A stretch of DNA of 32,347 bases from JACJXF01 sp964349045 (lineage in GTDB: Bacteria; Bacteroidota; Bacteroidia; Bacteroidales; GCA-2748055): NCBI GenBank assembly GCA_964349045.1, contig CAYGFI010000037.1, positions 1 to 32,347 on the forward strand, written 5' to 3'. A model generated the notes under the pieces. That model was not told the origin of the DNA and searched no databases. It saw only the letters and a program-made list of their open reading frames with translations. Position 1 is the stretch's first letter; each line of letters opens with the position of its first letter. Position numbers and translations under genes: made by a program. Shown piece after piece: positions 31,477 to 32,347 of the stretch.

Positions 31477-31675
31477 ACAGGTTTCCCGAATTGTCCGGTT
31501 AACTGCATTCTATCTTATAAATACAGCCGTTCTTTAAAATTTTTACCTTCCTGTTTTCAGTCCACGCTAATTTAGTCTATTTTCTTCCTTTAATGTAAAA
31601 ATCCGCACTTAATTTCCGTCCATTCGAACCGATCTGATTTTCATTTGTTTAGTAACAAAACAATAATCCATTTCT
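31477..31675. other. Intergenic region before the dienelactone hydrolase gene
   Basis: About 200 bp with no gene. A one-mismatch -7 box, TTCATTTG (31640-31647), precedes the next ATG but has no -33 partner. No terminator is evident after the DUF5723 gene. Confidence 0.5.
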
Positions 31676-32347
31676 ATGAATAAACTGCTGTCATTGCTAA
31701 TAAGTTTATACCTGGGAATTAACCTGAATGCCCAGGATTTTGCTCTTAAACAACTTGAAAATTCACCCAGGCATCATGAATGGGTTCAGGTTACCAGCGG
31801 GGAACGCAATGTAAATTGTTTTGTCACGTACCCTGAAGTATCCGGAAAATCAACCGTGGTTATCGTAATACACGAAAATATGGGTCTGAACGACTGGGCC
31901 AGGAGTTTTGCCGATCAGGTTGCTGCGGCGGGATATATTGCAATTGCACCTGATCTGTTATCGGATTTTGCTCCCGGTAAAAGCAGAACTACCGATTTTT
32001 CAAGCTCAGATGAAGCACGGAATGCAATTTATGAATTAAAACCGGAACAGGTTAAAAATGATCTGAATGCCGTGGCTGATTATGCAGCGGGAATTCCGGC
32101 CGGAAATGGTAAAACTGTCGCCATTGGGTTTTGCTGGGGAGGCTCCCAGTGTTTCCGGTTTGCCAGCAATAATTCAAACCTGAAAGCAGCCCTGGTTTTT
32201 TACGGTAGCGCGCCGGAATCAAAAACGGAAATTGAAAAAATCTCCTCTCCTGTCTTTGGCTTTTATGGGGGTAATGATGCAAGGATCAATACATCCATTC
32301 CTGCAACGGATTCCCTTATGAAAGTATCGGGTAAAACTTATGAATAT
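31676..32347 (+). CDS. Dienelactone hydrolase family protein, cut by window end
   Basis: Alpha/beta hydrolase, 224 residues seen, 3' end outside the window. It begins MNKLLSLLISLYLGINLNAQ, a Sec signal, so it acts in the periplasm or outside. Family segments are VVIVIHENMGLNDWARSFADQ with the Glu-containing HENxG motif, GYIAIAPDLLSD, and the nucleophile elbow VAIGFCWGGSQ where cysteine is the catalytic residue, as in dienelactone hydrolase. The next triad residue, aspartate, is likely in FGFYGGNDARI; the histidine would lie beyond the window. Substrate is not known. The start ATG at 31676 gives the signal peptide directly. Confidence 0.9.
   Translation, partial: MNKLLSLLISLYLGINLNAQDFALKQLENSPRHHEWVQVTSGERNVNCFVTYPEVSGKSTVVIVIHENMGLNDWARSFADQVAAAGYIAIAPDLLSDFAPGKSRTTDFSSSDEARNAIYELKPEQVKNDLNAVADYAAGIPAGNGKTVAIGFCWGGSQCFRFASNNSNLKAALVFYGSAPESKTEIEKISSPVFGFYGGNDARINTSIPATDSLMKVSGKTYEY

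Overview
The window looks like chromosomal sequence from an uncultured or draft-assembled member of the Bacteroidota (class Bacteroidia or a close relative). The signs are the gene order bamD-rpoZ-coaBC-porD(DUF4835)-recN, promoters of the phylum-specific TTTG-N19-TAnnTTTG type, a type IX secretion sorting tail on a secreted cellulase, DUF5723 and lipoprotein genes, and little Shine-Dalgarno use. Four runs of exactly 100 N are scaffold gaps, not biology; one of them is almost certainly false because the same 55 bp occurs on both sides of it.

Layout. 91-2643 (minus): imidazolonepropionase and a DUF819 membrane protein. 2862-3692 (plus): fabI with a textbook promoter. 3697-3884: octamer array and inverted copy forming a perfect 32-bp hairpin between convergent fabI and recN. 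3878-8839 (minus): bamD, rpoZ, coaBC (frameshifted at an A10 run), porD, recN. 8989-9301: a second octamer array with a gap. 9414-10667 (plus): alpha-oxoamine synthase. 10730-11725 (minus): trxB. 11999-12800: REP-like palindromes around a RAYT-type Y1 transposase. 12970-15075 (plus): Pif1-like helicase with an HRDC domain. 15184-18011 (minus): GH9-CBM6-T9SS cellulase. 18315-27305 (minus): seven-gene complex I/hydrogenase-4-like operon. 27418-27556: third octamer array. 27715-27788: tRNA-Pro(GGG). 27898-28053 (minus): small lipoprotein. 28343-31476 (plus): large lipoprotein plus DUF5723 barrel protein. 31676-end (plus): dienelactone hydrolase family protein, cut by the window.

The most interesting system is the 18315-27305 operon. 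It encodes two tandem HyfB-like antiporter subunits, a HyfC/NuoH-like subunit, HyfE-like, HyfF-like, a NuoCD/HyfG-like large subunit and a ferredoxin-NuoB/HyfI-like subunit. The large subunit has lost both CxxC motifs that bind the NiFe centre, and the NuoB-like subunit keeps only one of the four cysteines that would hold the proximal 4Fe-4S cluster. It therefore cannot be a hydrogenase. It resembles the energy-converting-hydrogenase-related (Ehr) complexes, in a form whose redox chain appears reduced to a single ferredoxin-type cluster. Its electron donor, acceptor and even its redox nature are open.

Other points of interest are the coaBC A10 slippery site, the family of GTRA-cored octamer arrays repeated at three intergenic loci, the RAYT/REP locus with compensatory stem changes, and a small lipoprotein gene with its own promoter box.
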